Positions 33,798 to 43,665 of a stretch of 64,000 nt of DNA are shown here, piece after piece. Position numbers and translations under genes: made by a program. The stretch spans positions 368,043-432,042 of the forward strand of contig CBFIHP010000002.1 of the NCBI GenBank assembly GCA_965662355.1, in the 5' to 3' direction. Source of the DNA: GCA-2683825 sp965662355. GTDB lineage: Bacteria > Planctomycetota > UBA1135 > GCA-002686595. Below the pieces are notes generated by a model. It did no database searches, was not told the DNA's origin, and saw only the letters and a list, made by a program, of their open reading frames with translations. The first letter of the stretch is position 1; each line of letters begins with the position of its first letter.

Positions 33798-35599
33798 GCG
33801 TGTTCACGACACGTCGCGGTTGGCTCGTCAACGCCTGGATCACGCTGGCGCTCTGCCTCGCGCTCGTGGTTGTCGGCAATCGCCTGGCGCGCTCGCAGTT
33901 CAACCTGCGGGTCGATCTTTCGGAGGACCAGCTGTACGCGCCGAGCCCCGTCGGGCGCAAGTTGCTCGGCGAGCTCAGCGATGTGTTGTCGGTGCGGGCC
34001 TATTTTACGGCGCGCTCGCGACTGGGGCCGGTGCAGATCGCCAAGCGGCGTTTGATCGATCAGCTCGAGGAATTCGAGGAAGCGGCGGGCGGACGTATGG
34101 AGCTCTCCTTCGTCGACCCCAACGAGTCGGCGGAGGCGCGCGCCGAAGCGCGCGAGCTCGGAATCCAACCCGTGCCCATGAGTGCCGTTCAAGGCACATC
34201 GCAGGTAACCCAGGACACGTGGCTCGGGTTGTGCATGCGTTATCGTGGCCGCGAGCTGGTAGTGCCCTTTCTGTTGCCCCAGGGCTTCGAGTATTCGTTC
34301 CTCACCTCGCTCCAGAAACTCGAGCGTTCCGAGGATCCCGTGGTCGGGTTCGTGACCGGTGAAGGGCTCGGCGCTGCGGATGAATTCGTCGAGGCCCGGG
34401 GACTTCTCGAGCGCCAGTATCGCCTGCGCGAAGTGCTGGATCTCGCCATCGGGGAACCGGTACCCGGGGATGTTTCCGTGCTCGTGGTCGCACGACCCCG
34501 CGCACTCCATCCGCGGGCGGCCTTCGAAATCGATCAATTTCTCCAGCGTGGTGGTCGTGCGCTGGTCTTGTGCGACCCCGTGGACATCGACCTGCGCCAG
34601 CGCCTGGCGCAGCCCTACGAGACCGGGGTCGAGCCCTTGCTGTCGGCCTGGGGTGTGCTGCTGAGCGACGGGTTGGTCTGGGACCAGCGCTATCCAAACG
34701 CCGTGCGCGGCCGACGCACCGTGACGCTGCAAGGGAGCGAACAGCGCGGACAGACCGAGAGCATTCCCTATCCGTTCTGGCCGCGGGTCGTTCGCGAGGG
34801 GCTCGATCGCGAGAACCCCGTCACGGCCCGCGTCGACGGTGCGGACTTCTTCTGGGCCCATGCTCTCGTCGTTGCGGAGAGCCGCCAGGGCGTCAGCTAC
34901 GAAGAGCTCGTGCGTTCCTCGAAGGAGTCGTGGATCGTCGCGCCGGAGGAAGCCCTGAATGTGGATGGAGAATGGGTGGAAGCCCAGGCCTTCTCGCTCG
35001 CCGCCCGTGGTGGGAGTGCGCCGCGTTTGCTGTCGCTGAGCGTTTCCGGCAGATTGCCCTCGGGCTTTGAGGACGGCGCCCCGGAGCCCTTGGACCCGGT
35101 ATCGGAAGCCATCTTTCGAGCCGAAGTGGATCGCGCGCTGAGCGAAGGGCAGTCGTTGCCATTACGCGTCTCGAAGACGACCGACGAGCCGGTCCTTTCG
35201 GCCCACGCGGAGACCCAGGTCGTGCTATTCGGTGACGCGGATTGGATCGCGGATGGGGACTTCTCATCGACGCGCAACAGATTGCTCTTCGTCAACCTGG
35301 TCGACTGGTTGGCTCTCGAACAGGACCTCTTGGCGTTGCGCTCGCGGCTGCCCCTCGAGCGCAAGATCGACGACTTTCTGCACGAGGAGCGCGAGGCACT
35401 GGGGCTGCTCGGTCTGATGAGTCGCGGCCGCGACGATGGTTCGAGGGAATTCGCGGAACTCGAATCCAAGGCCCAGTCCCAGGCGGCGCGTCGCCGTCAT
35501 GTTCTGATGGCGCTGGCCACGGGCGGAGCGCTGCTCGCCGGTGCGCTCCTGTACGGGGGCTGGGCGCTGGGTACGCGTCGAAGAGGGTTTCCGGCATGA
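33794..35599 (+). CDS. GldG-like ABC-associated membrane protein
   Basis: 601 residues from the ATG at 33794. An N-terminal helix (AWITLALCLALVVVGNRLA) precedes FNLRVDLSEDQLYAPSPVGRKLL, the typical opening of GldG/ABC_transp_aux proteins. An extracytoplasmic domain follows with DPNESAEARAEARELGI and VLVVARPRALHPRAAFEIDQ, then FGDADWIADG and FVNLVDWLA. A second helix (LMALATGGALLAGALLYGGW) closes the protein. GldG partners the permease in Bacteroidetes gliding and elsewhere in export of unknown substrates. ATGA overlaps couple it to both neighbours. Confidence 0.88.
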   Translation: MSVFTTRRGWLVNAWITLALCLALVVVGNRLARSQFNLRVDLSEDQLYAPSPVGRKLLGELSDVLSVRAYFTARSRLGPVQIAKRRLIDQLEEFEEAAGGRMELSFVDPNESAEARAEARELGIQPVPMSAVQGTSQVTQDTWLGLCMRYRGRELVVPFLLPQGFEYSFLTSLQKLERSEDPVVGFVTGEGLGAADEFVEARGLLERQYRLREVLDLAIGEPVPGDVSVLVVARPRALHPRAAFEIDQFLQRGGRALVLCDPVDIDLRQRLAQPYETGVEPLLSAWGVLLSDGLVWDQRYPNAVRGRRTVTLQGSEQRGQTESIPYPFWPRVVREGLDRENPVTARVDGADFFWAHALVVAESRQGVSYEELVRSSKESWIVAPEEALNVDGEWVEAQAFSLAARGGSAPRLLSLSVSGRLPSGFEDGAPEPLDPVSEAIFRAEVDRALSEGQSLPLRVSKTTDEPVLSAHAETQVVLFGDADWIADGDFSSTRNRLLFVNLVDWLALEQDLLALRSRLPLERKIDDFLHEEREALGLLGLMSRGRDDGSREFAELESKAQSQAARRRHVLMALATGGALLAGALLYGGWALGTRRRGFPA

Positions 35600-36546
35600 G
35601 TCTGCACCGACGCAACTGGGTCCTTTTGGCCGTGGTGGTCGTGTGCTTCGGGCTCGAGCTGCTTCTACGTCCGGACAAGGCGCCCCCCATCGATCGCACC
35701 CCCGTGTTCGAGGGCTTGAATCCCCGCGTCGTCCAGCGCCTGCGCATCGAGGCGCCGGGCACGGATCGTCCGTTGGTGCTGGAGCGGGTCGACAACGCCT
35801 GGGTCCTTTCGTCCCAGCACGGTTTCCCCGCGCACACCTGGGTCGTCGAGGATCTCCTGTCGCGTCTGCGCGGCTTGAACCACAGCGATCGGGTCTCCGA
35901 CGACGCTGGCGCGGCCCTGCTCTTCGGGTTCGATGGAAGCGAACGCTCGATCACGATCGAAGGCGAGGGCGCCCGCATGTTGGCACAGTTGCACGTGGCG
36001 CCCGGACCGCAGGGTCGCGGCAGTCACGTGCGTCCGCTGAACCATCCCGATATCTACCGAGCGCCCGCCATTGCTCTGGTCGAACCCGATCCGAAGCGCT
36101 TTGTGAAGGCGGATCTGTTCGAATTCGATCCGGCGCTGCTGAAGTCCATCGAGCTCGAGCTGGCCTCGGAAGAGACGCTTGCGCGGGTCGAACGCGTCGG
36201 CGATGGGCGCTGGCGCAAGGCGAGCGGTGAGTTGCTCTCGCCGGCAAAACTCGACCCGCTGATCGCCTGGGCTTCCCATCTCTACCTGCAGGAGGTCGTG
36301 GCGGCGGCGCCGGTCGCTGCCCACGGGATCCACAACCGCGAGGAAGGGGGCAGCTGGGCGCGCCTGAGGCTCGTCCTGGAGGACGGCGAGCGCGAGTTGC
36401 TTCTCGGGAATGCGCGGCCGGCTACGGAGGGCGGTCTGGGCGAGCGCTATGCCACCTGTTCGACCTGGGACACGCCCTGGGTCGTGACGGTCAGCCCTTT
36501 GACCGCGGAACGGCTCAGCCAGTTGGCCCGGGCACTGGCGCGCTAA
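35596..36546 (+). CDS. DUF4340-type membrane-anchored protein
   Basis: 316 residues from the ATG at 35596. An N-terminal anchor (NWVLLAVVVVCFGLELLL) is followed by repeated beta modules: RLRIEAPGTDRPLVLERVDN-type openings, the segment WVVEDLLSRLRGLNHSDRV, and a second copy around LKSIELELASEETLARVERV. DUF4340 proteins almost always follow Gld-type ABC genes; their biochemical role is unknown. It is the fourth gene of the overlapping set and ends three bases before the transporter at 36550. Confidence 0.85.
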   Translation: MSLHRRNWVLLAVVVVCFGLELLLRPDKAPPIDRTPVFEGLNPRVVQRLRIEAPGTDRPLVLERVDNAWVLSSQHGFPAHTWVVEDLLSRLRGLNHSDRVSDDAGAALLFGFDGSERSITIEGEGARMLAQLHVAPGPQGRGSHVRPLNHPDIYRAPAIALVEPDPKRFVKADLFEFDPALLKSIELELASEETLARVERVGDGRWRKASGELLSPAKLDPLIAWASHLYLQEVVAAAPVAAHGIHNREEGGSWARLRLVLEDGERELLLGNARPATEGGLGERYATCSTWDTPWVVTVSPLTAERLSQLARALAR

Positions 36547-36549
36547 CCC

Positions 36550-37521
36550 ATGCTCGATGAGCAGCGCCCGAGTCTTCTGCGTTATGACCTGGCGCTGCTC
36601 GGTGCGGCCTTGTCGTGGGGGATCAACGTACCGCTGACGAAACTCGCCCTGCGCGAGATCGATCCGCTGGCCTTCAACGCCTTGCGTTTTCCCCTCTCGG
36701 TACTTTGCGTCGGCTTGCTCGCTCTGCGCGAACCGCGCCAAGCGCAACCCGGGAACCAGGTCGGCCTCTCCGCCTTCGGTCTCTGGTGGCGGGTAGCGCT
36801 TCTCGGCCTTGGAGGACACTTCGTCTATCAGGTCACGTTCGTCAGCGGCATCGATCACACCACGGCTGGGAACACCGCGCTCTTGATCTCGACGTCACCT
36901 ATCTGGGTGGCGCTCCTGGCGAACGTACTCGGTCTCGAACGACTGTCGAGGGGCGCCTGGGTGGGACTGGGTACGGCTTTCGTCGGCGCTTCCCTGATCG
37001 CCATGGCCAAGCCTGCCGTGGAAGTGGGGGGACTCGAGGGATCGCTTTGGGTCGGCAACGTGCTCGTGGTTTTCTCCGCGTGCATGTGGGCCATGTACAC
37101 CGTGGGTAGCAAACCCCTTCTTCGTCACATCGCTCCCCTGGCCCTGGCCTTCCGCTCGATGGCCGTGGCGGTGCTACCGATGGTGCTGGTAGCCGTGCCC
37201 CAGTTGCTAACGACAGACTGGGCGGGGCTCACCTGGGTCGTGTGGTTGGGCGTGGCCTTCTCCGGTGTCTTTTCCTCCGGGCTCGCCTACGCCATGTGGA
37301 ACGTGGGGATCCGACACGTCGGTCCTTCACACACCGCCGTCTTCACGAACCTGGTCCCGGTGTTGACCCTGATCCTGGGCTTCTTCTGGCTGGGTGAGGT
37401 GCCGGTGCCGCTGCAACTTTTCGGGGGCGGGCTGGTGCTCTTGGGGCTGATCTTCATGCGCGTCAGCCGACCAGATCAGCGGGAGAAGGCGAAACCTGCC
37501 GCTGACAACGTCGGGGACTGA
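36550..37521 (+). CDS. EamA/DMT-family transporter
   Basis: 323 residues with about ten membrane helices in two EamA repeats (LALLGAALSWGINVPLTKLAL... and LWVGNVLVVFSACMWAMYTVG...). These exporters move amino acids, nucleotide sugars or other metabolites; the substrate cannot be read. It starts 3 bp after the DUF4340 stop, so it is probably co-transcribed. Its last 46 bp overlap the convergent lipoprotein gene. Confidence 0.88.
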   Translation: MLDEQRPSLLRYDLALLGAALSWGINVPLTKLALREIDPLAFNALRFPLSVLCVGLLALREPRQAQPGNQVGLSAFGLWWRVALLGLGGHFVYQVTFVSGIDHTTAGNTALLISTSPIWVALLANVLGLERLSRGAWVGLGTAFVGASLIAMAKPAVEVGGLEGSLWVGNVLVVFSACMWAMYTVGSKPLLRHIAPLALAFRSMAVAVLPMVLVAVPQLLTTDWAGLTWVVWLGVAFSGVFSSGLAYAMWNVGIRHVGPSHTAVFTNLVPVLTLILGFFWLGEVPVPLQLFGGGLVLLGLIFMRVSRPDQREKAKPAADNVGD

Positions 37522-40500
37522 CCGGTTTCGATGTTGTTGAAGAACGAGAAACGCACCTGGAAGAAGCGCGCGCCAGAAACGTCGCGCAGGTCCTCGACCC
37601 ACACGTTCACCGGGCTGTAGAAGATCTCTCCAGTGCGCAGGTCGCCATACGCATCGAGCAAGGCTGCGTTGAACGGATCGAGGGGGCCGGGGGCGTTGAA
37701 GTTCGAAGCGCCTCGGTACTCGAGCAAGACCGAAGTTCCCGGAGGTTGCGTCCCCGGGTCGGGTTCGATGACGGCGTCGGCATAGGTGGGAGAGAGCTGG
37801 CCTGTATCGAACCACATCGTGTGTGCGCGGCTGATGCGCACGACGATGTCCAGCTGGCCCACATAGAAGACCGGGTCCTCTGCCGGCGTGCGTCGGCCCG
37901 GTGGCATCGAGTTCGGATTGAACCCGCCCATGGGAATGTTCTCGTTGTCCGGATCGATGAAGACCGGATCGCCGGAGCCGTTGAATCCACCCGTGGAAAA
38001 GACGCGGAACACGGGCCGGCAATAGCGGTGTAGCGCAACGGAAACATCCAGCGGATTCAAACCCAGGCCGTTGCTGCTCGGAAAGGTTCGGATCTCCCAC
38101 AGAAGTGGCAGCCCCACGGTCGGGACCTGCCCCGGTAGAGCGAACGAGCCCGGAGTCTCCTCGATGGTCGTCGGTGGCTTCGTTTCGCGTTCGAGAGGAA
38201 CCCCGAGACCGTGGTCACCCCCTACGGTGAGAATCGAGGTGTCGCGCCAGGTGAACGTGACCAAGGGACCGCCCCCGGTGTTCCAGGGAAACGGAATCAG
38301 GGCCGTGCCGTTGCTGTTGGCGTAGATGTCGGAGGGGTCGACGCGGTAGCCCAGGTGCCGCGGGTGAACGACCTGTTGCACGGAGCCGGCAAGCACGTTG
38401 TCGGTGTACCGGAACGGGTTGGGGAGCAGCCCCGAGAGGGGATGGAACGGTCCGATGGCGGCCGTGCCGAACTCGTCGGGCATTTGATCGGCGTGCGAAA
38501 CGCGCATCTCGAAACGGTCGAAGAAGTCCGCGACGACCGAGCCTCCGATCGGCGACCAGGACATGCCGGTGACGTCGATGTCGTAACGTGTCTCGTCACC
38601 GATACGCCAACCGAGATCGCAATAACGCCAGACGCTCATGACCTTGCTGCCGAGGGCCGAGAGCGGTGATTGCAACCCTGATGCGAAGGCGGACATGATC
38701 GATGGGAGTGGATTCCCGCGATCCACGGGCACACTTCCGAAGGAAACCGGGCGAGGACGGAGAATGCCCTGGTCCGTGTCGAGGAACACCTGACCGCGAA
38801 CGTCCGGTGCGCCTGCCGGGGATACCTCGTCGAACGACCCGAAGCGCAAGGGGAAGCCGCCGTTGGCCGTCGGCGGCTCGTCCGGATCCAGGCGAAAGTG
38901 CATTCGCCTGGGGGCGAGCTCCAGCGGGTTGCCTGCCAGGTCGGTCACGCCCTGGTGTCCGCCGACGACCTCGATGAAGAAGGCCAACCCTTGATCGTTC
39001 GCCAGTGGCAGGAGCGGCGCCAGGCGTACCTCTTCGAGATCCACGCTAGGGATCAGGCGCGAGACGACGATGTCCTCGGCCGGGATCGGATCGCTAGGGG
39101 AGAGGCTGTTGTTGACGATGCGTACCGTTTCGAAAGCCCCGAGGGACACGGGTCGCATGGCTTCACTGAAGCGCAGGGTCACGCCGACGTGGGTCGAGGC
39201 ATCGTTCGAGGGCGGCAGACCGGGTGTCGGATCCAGTCGTGCCCAGCAAGCCGGATCGAGTTCCTGGGAGATGAAGTAGGGGGTGACCAGGTTCGCAGAT
39301 CCGTTGAGGATCACGGCCAGCTCGAGCGGGTTCTGTGCCTGCAACGTCGTGTGCATGCCGTTGACGCGACCGTCGAAGTCGGGAGCGGGACTTGCCCCTG
39401 TGACCTCGAGAAAATGGTCTCCCACGTCGATCACATCGCCGACACGTGGCTTGACCTGACAGCTGCTCTCGAAGACCAGGTCGAGGATGAAGTCGAAGCC
39501 CTCGCGCCCACCCTCGTCCGGCTGCGCTGCCTCCACCCGTCCGGGGAAGACCCCGAGCAATTTGGGGCGATGGAGATCGAAGAGGAACCCTCGGTTGATA
39601 TCGGTCGAGTTCCCAGAGCGTAGAGCGCGCACCAAGGGGCGGGTCGCTGAGCCGAAATCGGTGGGGCGGTTGTCCTGGGCGTTGAGCGTGGCGCCGGAGA
39701 GGTTCGTCAGGATCTTGAATTGCCCGCTCGAAAAATCCACTTCGCTCGGAATGCGGAGCGAGACGTTGGCGGCCGAATTGTTCAGTTCCGAAGCCGGCAG
39801 TCCCGGAGCGTTGACCGGGATGGAGTAGGGTGACTCCTGAGCCTCCTGCTCCGACGTGGCCATGTCGACGACGATCCGTGTCGAATGGAACTCGCCGCTG
39901 ACTACCGCCCCATGGTTTTCGTCAAAGAACAGGCGAGCCGAGAACGGAGCGTTGGGACGATAGCCCGTCACGATGCGAACCAACTGCGGAAGATCGATCG
40001 CCGTCCCATCCGAATCCTCGAGCACGTCGTTGAAACGACACACGAGAGCTGCGTTGCGGGGAAGGAGTGAGAATGGCGGTGCGGAGGATCCGTCGTCGTG
40101 CTTGGGGAGGATCGGTGGCAGGCCGGTCGTGACGGAACGCAGGAGCGAATCGAAGCTGTCCCCGCCAATCGGATCTGCACCGTGCTGGCGCTGGATGATC
40201 AGCCGGGTCCGTTGCGTCAGCGGGTTGGTCGAGAGAACGTAGTTGGTTCCATCGGAGATGATTTGCTGACGGACGACGATGTCCCGAAAGAGCGCTGCCC
40301 CGCTGGCGTTGCCCTCCTCGTCCAGGTCGAAGATGTCGACGAGCCGACCCCAGGTGATGTCGGCCAGGCCCAGGCTGGTGGCGCTGCCACCCTGATGCGG
40401 GTCGACGAAGTACAGCCCCCCTGTGGGCCGATCGCGCACAGTGCCGACGGTGTCCCCTGCTGCGTCAACGCCGGCTGCACCGCCGCCGCCACAGGCCTGC

Positions 40501-40544
40501 AGGGTGAAGGCGGCGATGAGTACGCCGCACCATCGATTGGCCAT
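37476..40544 (-). CDS. Large surface lipoprotein, beta-rich, unknown function
   Basis: 1022 residues. The lipobox LQAC (Cys18) is followed by a glycine-rich tether (CGGGGAAG), so it is a lipoprotein. The remainder has no recognised enzyme motif. It contains repeated Ig-like or bacterial surface-domain patterns: VGVTLRFSEAMRPVSLGAFETVRI and FFIEVVGGHQGVTDLAGNPLEL resemble Big_5/SbsA-type Ig-like domains, which begin with F-S-E-x-M and end with D-x-x-G-N. It is probably an envelope structural or adhesive protein. The downstream end overlaps the DMT transporter gene by 46 bp, tail to tail. Confidence 0.7.
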   Translation of the reverse strand: MANRWCGVLIAAFTLQACGGGGAAGVDAAGDTVGTVRDRPTGGLYFVDPHQGGSATSLGLADITWGRLVDIFDLDEEGNASGAALFRDIVVRQQIISDGTNYVLSTNPLTQRTRLIIQRQHGADPIGGDSFDSLLRSVTTGLPPILPKHDDGSSAPPFSLLPRNAALVCRFNDVLEDSDGTAIDLPQLVRIVTGYRPNAPFSARLFFDENHGAVVSGEFHSTRIVVDMATSEQEAQESPYSIPVNAPGLPASELNNSAANVSLRIPSEVDFSSGQFKILTNLSGATLNAQDNRPTDFGSATRPLVRALRSGNSTDINRGFLFDLHRPKLLGVFPGRVEAAQPDEGGREGFDFILDLVFESSCQVKPRVGDVIDVGDHFLEVTGASPAPDFDGRVNGMHTTLQAQNPLELAVILNGSANLVTPYFISQELDPACWARLDPTPGLPPSNDASTHVGVTLRFSEAMRPVSLGAFETVRIVNNSLSPSDPIPAEDIVVSRLIPSVDLEEVRLAPLLPLANDQGLAFFIEVVGGHQGVTDLAGNPLELAPRRMHFRLDPDEPPTANGGFPLRFGSFDEVSPAGAPDVRGQVFLDTDQGILRPRPVSFGSVPVDRGNPLPSIMSAFASGLQSPLSALGSKVMSVWRYCDLGWRIGDETRYDIDVTGMSWSPIGGSVVADFFDRFEMRVSHADQMPDEFGTAAIGPFHPLSGLLPNPFRYTDNVLAGSVQQVVHPRHLGYRVDPSDIYANSNGTALIPFPWNTGGGPLVTFTWRDTSILTVGGDHGLGVPLERETKPPTTIEETPGSFALPGQVPTVGLPLLWEIRTFPSSNGLGLNPLDVSVALHRYCRPVFRVFSTGGFNGSGDPVFIDPDNENIPMGGFNPNSMPPGRRTPAEDPVFYVGQLDIVVRISRAHTMWFDTGQLSPTYADAVIEPDPGTQPPGTSVLLEYRGASNFNAPGPLDPFNAALLDAYGDLRTGEIFYSPVNVWVEDLRDVSGARFFQVRFSFFNNIETGQSPTLSAAGFAFSR

Positions 40545-40706
40545 CGGTATCTTGCTCAGGAGTGGAGCCGACTCTCTCCGGTCGTTATCAAAGGTTAGCA
40601 GAAGCCCCTTCCAGGGGCAGGGGAACCCTAGTTCTAGTCCACCCGGGGACCCGAGCCACCGGTTTTCGAGCGCAACCGAATTACCTTTCCCAAACCCGGA
40701 GCGCGC

Positions 40707-42428
40707 CTAGCGGGGGGGGAGGACCTCGGGGCGCTCCTGGCCCTGGGTCAGGAGTACGGTGCGCCTCTCTGGAAGGTTCCGGAACGACTGGGTTTCGCCG
40801 CCGGGCCAGCGGACCTCTAGGAACTCGATCGCGGTCCCGATCCCCAGCCCGAAATGGGCCACCGGCTCTTGCGAGGAGGCGAACCCCGCGCCCCGACGGA
40901 TTTCCCGGGTCTGGAGCCCCTGTGCCGTGTGCAACCGCAGGTGCGTTCCGATGCCGAAGCGGTTGGCCTTGATGCCCCGCAAGCGCACCCGCAACCACCC
41001 CGCGGCCGGGCCCCCGGCCGGGGCGCCATCGTTGCGCAGGAGGCTCGGAGGTGCGCCTTCGTTGACGACGTAAATATCGAGGTCGCCGTCCCCGTCGAAG
41101 TCCCCCAGGGCGCTCCCGCGACTGCTGTGAATCGGACCCGATCCCTGCCCGCCGGCCGAGGCCTGCTGGAACGTGCCCTTCTTCGTGTTCCAGAAGAAGT
41201 GGTTTTGCTGGCGGTACGTCGTGTTCGTGTTCGCTTCGTCGGCCTGGGGGTAGACGTGCCCGTTGGCCACGAACAGATCCAACCAGCCGTCGTTGTCGAA
41301 GTCGGCGAAGTGCGCTCCCCAGCCGAGAGAGTAGACGCTTGTGTGCACCAGGCCCGCGAAGGCGGAGACGTCCTTGAAGAAGTTCCCCGACTCGTTGCGG
41401 TACAGCGTGTTGTAGTCGTTGGAGAAGTTCGTGACGAAGAGATCCGGGTCGCCGTCGTTGTCGAAGTCGCCGGCGTCGACGCCCATCCCCGCTTGTTCCT
41501 GCCCATCCTCCGAGTGTCCCGCGCCCAACGCGATGGCAAGGTCCAGGAAGGTGCGATCTCCCTGGTTCTGGAACAGGAAGTTCGGTGTCGAATCGTTGGC
41601 GACGTAGATGTCCGCATCTCCGTCGACGTCGTAGTCGCAGAAGATGACACCCAGTCCGAAGCCAGCCTCAGCGTCGATGCCACTGGGCGCGGACACATCC
41701 TCGAAATTTCCCGCCCCGTCGTTTTCGTAGAGCCCGTCCTTCTGTGGCGTCAATCCGTCTGGGCCGCAGTAGACCGGATAGGTCTGCCAGTGGCAGGGAC
41801 GTCCTTCGTTGGGTGGGGCCAGTGGATTGAAGCGCAGGTAGTTCGCGACGTAGAGATCGAGGTCGCCATCGTTGTCGTAGTCGCCGAAGACCGAGCTTGT
41901 GCTCATGCGCCCATCCAGAATGCCGCTCGCTTCGGCCGCATCCTCGAACCCCCCCTCGCGATTCACGTACATCCGGTTGTTTCCGAAGTTCGCGACGTAG
42001 AGGTCCGGGCGAGCGTCGCCATCGATGTCACCGACCGCACAACCGATGCCCCAGCGTTCACAGGCGACGCCACGTTGCGCAGCGATCTCCGTGAAGCTCG
42101 TGGGCTCTCCGTCGCCATCATTGCGATAGAGCTGATTCGTCGCCACCTCCGCGCCGATCTCGAGCCGCGAACCGTTGACGACGTAAAGGTCCAGATCGCC
42201 ATCGAGGTCGAAGTCGAACCATGCAGCGCCGCTGCCCAGGCTTTCGAGGATGAAGCGATTCTCGTAGCTGCCGCAGACGTTCTCGCGTTCAAGGCCGAGC
42301 GCTTGCGCCACGTCCGTGAAGTGCACCCGCCTGGGATTTTCTTGCGCGGGGCCGGGGGATTGCGATCCGCCGCAGCCGAATGCGATGAGCGCCAGACAAC
42401 TCGCGCGGAACGTCGCACCCGAGGGCAT
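40707..42428 (-). CDS. CRTAC1-like lipoprotein: FG-GAP propeller with ASPIC/UnbV domain
   Basis: 573 residues from the ATG at 42428. The signal ends LIAFGC, a probable lipid anchor. Some seven FG-GAP/VCBS calcium loops are visible (WFDFDLDGDLDLYVVNG, FGDYDNDGDLDLYVANY, FADFDNDGWLDLFVANG and others), forming a beta-propeller. The C-terminal ASPIC/UnbV domain ends FGLGIGTAIEFLEVRWPGG. It starts 5 bp after the stop of a TPR lipoprotein, a pairing often seen in planctomycetes. This family member has no in-frame TGA; the segment before UnbV reads NTTYRQQNHFFWN and lacks the D-L-U-S motif of the paralogue at 61150. Confidence 0.9.
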   Translation of the reverse strand: MPSGATFRASCLALIAFGCGGSQSPGPAQENPRRVHFTDVAQALGLERENVCGSYENRFILESLGSGAAWFDFDLDGDLDLYVVNGSRLEIGAEVATNQLYRNDGDGEPTSFTEIAAQRGVACERWGIGCAVGDIDGDARPDLYVANFGNNRMYVNREGGFEDAAEASGILDGRMSTSSVFGDYDNDGDLDLYVANYLRFNPLAPPNEGRPCHWQTYPVYCGPDGLTPQKDGLYENDGAGNFEDVSAPSGIDAEAGFGLGVIFCDYDVDGDADIYVANDSTPNFLFQNQGDRTFLDLAIALGAGHSEDGQEQAGMGVDAGDFDNDGDPDLFVTNFSNDYNTLYRNESGNFFKDVSAFAGLVHTSVYSLGWGAHFADFDNDGWLDLFVANGHVYPQADEANTNTTYRQQNHFFWNTKKGTFQQASAGGQGSGPIHSSRGSALGDFDGDGDLDIYVVNEGAPPSLLRNDGAPAGGPAAGWLRVRLRGIKANRFGIGTHLRLHTAQGLQTREIRRGAGFASSQEPVAHFGLGIGTAIEFLEVRWPGGETQSFRNLPERRTVLLTQGQERPEVLPPR

Positions 42429-42433
42429 GGGGC

Positions 42434-43594
42434 TCAACGTGAGGGCTCCACAGTAGCTTCGGGGTCGATTCCTGCTGCACGGAAGACGGCACCGATTTCG
42501 GCTCTCTCCGGCGGTGTCAAGGCGCGCACACCGCGTGCTGCCTGCAAGGCTCCGAAGGCTTCCTCCTTGCGCTTTCCACCCGCCAGAGCCAAGGCACTCC
42601 GAAAGTGCAGCTCGAAGCTCTTCGGGTCGAGTTTCGAGGCTTGCGCCAGCCGCGACAGGGCTTCCCGGAACTTGCCCTGGGAGGTGTGCACGCGGGCGAT
42701 TCCGATGTAGCCGCAGGGATCGTTCGCATCGAGTTCGATCGCCATCTTGAAGGCGCCGAGGGCCTTGCGCCACTTCTCCTGGCGCAGAAACTCCACGCCC
42801 GCGAGGCATTGTGTGCCGGCCGTTCCCGCAACCTCGAGCTGTCCCAATCGATCGCGCTCAGCAGCCAGCTGCTTGAACCGTGCGAGCAAAGCGGCGCCTT
42901 CCTGGGCACTGCCGCGGCGCACCAGCAACTGCCCGAGGTGGAGGTGGACCTCGGGGTGTTCAGGATGGTCGACGAGGACCTCGCGGAAGAGTTCCAGGGC
43001 CTGTTCGTCTCGGCCCTGGTCGAGAAAGACACGACCGAGCTCGATGCGCAATTCGGCGCCTTTTGGGTGACGCCGCCTGGCTTCGAAGAGATGCGTCTCG
43101 GCGGCATCGAGTCGCTGCAAGTACTTGCGCAGGATCAATCCGGCCCGATAGCTGGGCTTCCAGTCGGCCTGGCTGAGGGTCGCCTGGGTCTCGAAACACT
43201 GGACGACCTGTTCGAAATCCCCGAGCCGCTCGTAAGCGCTTCCCAGCTGCGCGTAGGAGGCCGCATGGTTGGGTTTCAGCTCCAGCTCGGAGCGGAAGCA
43301 ATCTACCGCCGCTCGGTTGTCGGCTGCCGCGAGCAGCAACGTGCCTAGAGTGAAGTTGACACCGAGCGTGCGCGGGTTCTCGCGCAGGTAGCTTTGCAAC
43401 TTGGCGATGGCTTCTTCCGAACGTCCTTGCTGCCCGAGGGAACGTGCTTCTTGCAAGAGTGCCCTGGGTTTGGGCTGGATCGTGTCCGGGGCAGCGCTTC
43501 CACAGCCTGTAAGCGCGAGGACACCGCACAAGAGCAACCGCCCGATCGAAGTGGCGGGAAGCTCGAGCGTGCCTTGAGGCGGGACGTCACCCAT
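42434..43594 (-). CDS. TPR-repeat lipoprotein
   Basis: 387 residues from the ATG at 43594. The lipobox LTGC (Cys31) follows a hydrophobic signal. About eight TPR units fill the rest (GRSEEAIAKLQSYLRENPRT, NHAASYAQLGSAYERLGDFE, KGAELRIELGRVFLDQGRDE, WRKALGAFKMAIELDANDP). TPR arrays hold proteins together. Here it is co-directional and nearly contiguous with the CRTAC1-like gene, suggesting that they act as a pair at the envelope. Confidence 0.88.
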   Translation of the reverse strand: MGDVPPQGTLELPATSIGRLLLCGVLALTGCGSAAPDTIQPKPRALLQEARSLGQQGRSEEAIAKLQSYLRENPRTLGVNFTLGTLLLAAADNRAAVDCFRSELELKPNHAASYAQLGSAYERLGDFEQVVQCFETQATLSQADWKPSYRAGLILRKYLQRLDAAETHLFEARRRHPKGAELRIELGRVFLDQGRDEQALELFREVLVDHPEHPEVHLHLGQLLVRRGSAQEGAALLARFKQLAAERDRLGQLEVAGTAGTQCLAGVEFLRQEKWRKALGAFKMAIELDANDPCGYIGIARVHTSQGKFREALSRLAQASKLDPKSFELHFRSALALAGGKRKEEAFGALQAARGVRALTPPERAEIGAVFRAAGIDPEATVEPSR

Positions 43595-43665
43595 CGATTC
43601 TGGAGTGTAGGGGCGTGCTCCGGAAAGGGCGAGAGAAAGGGAGCCCAACGCAGGGGAATGGCGCG

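Noticed and set aside
40854..42710. 618-residue plus-strand frame opposite the CRTAC1 gene
   Set aside because: Val/Glu-rich antisense of Asp-Gly repeat codons; an artefact of FG-GAP repeats.
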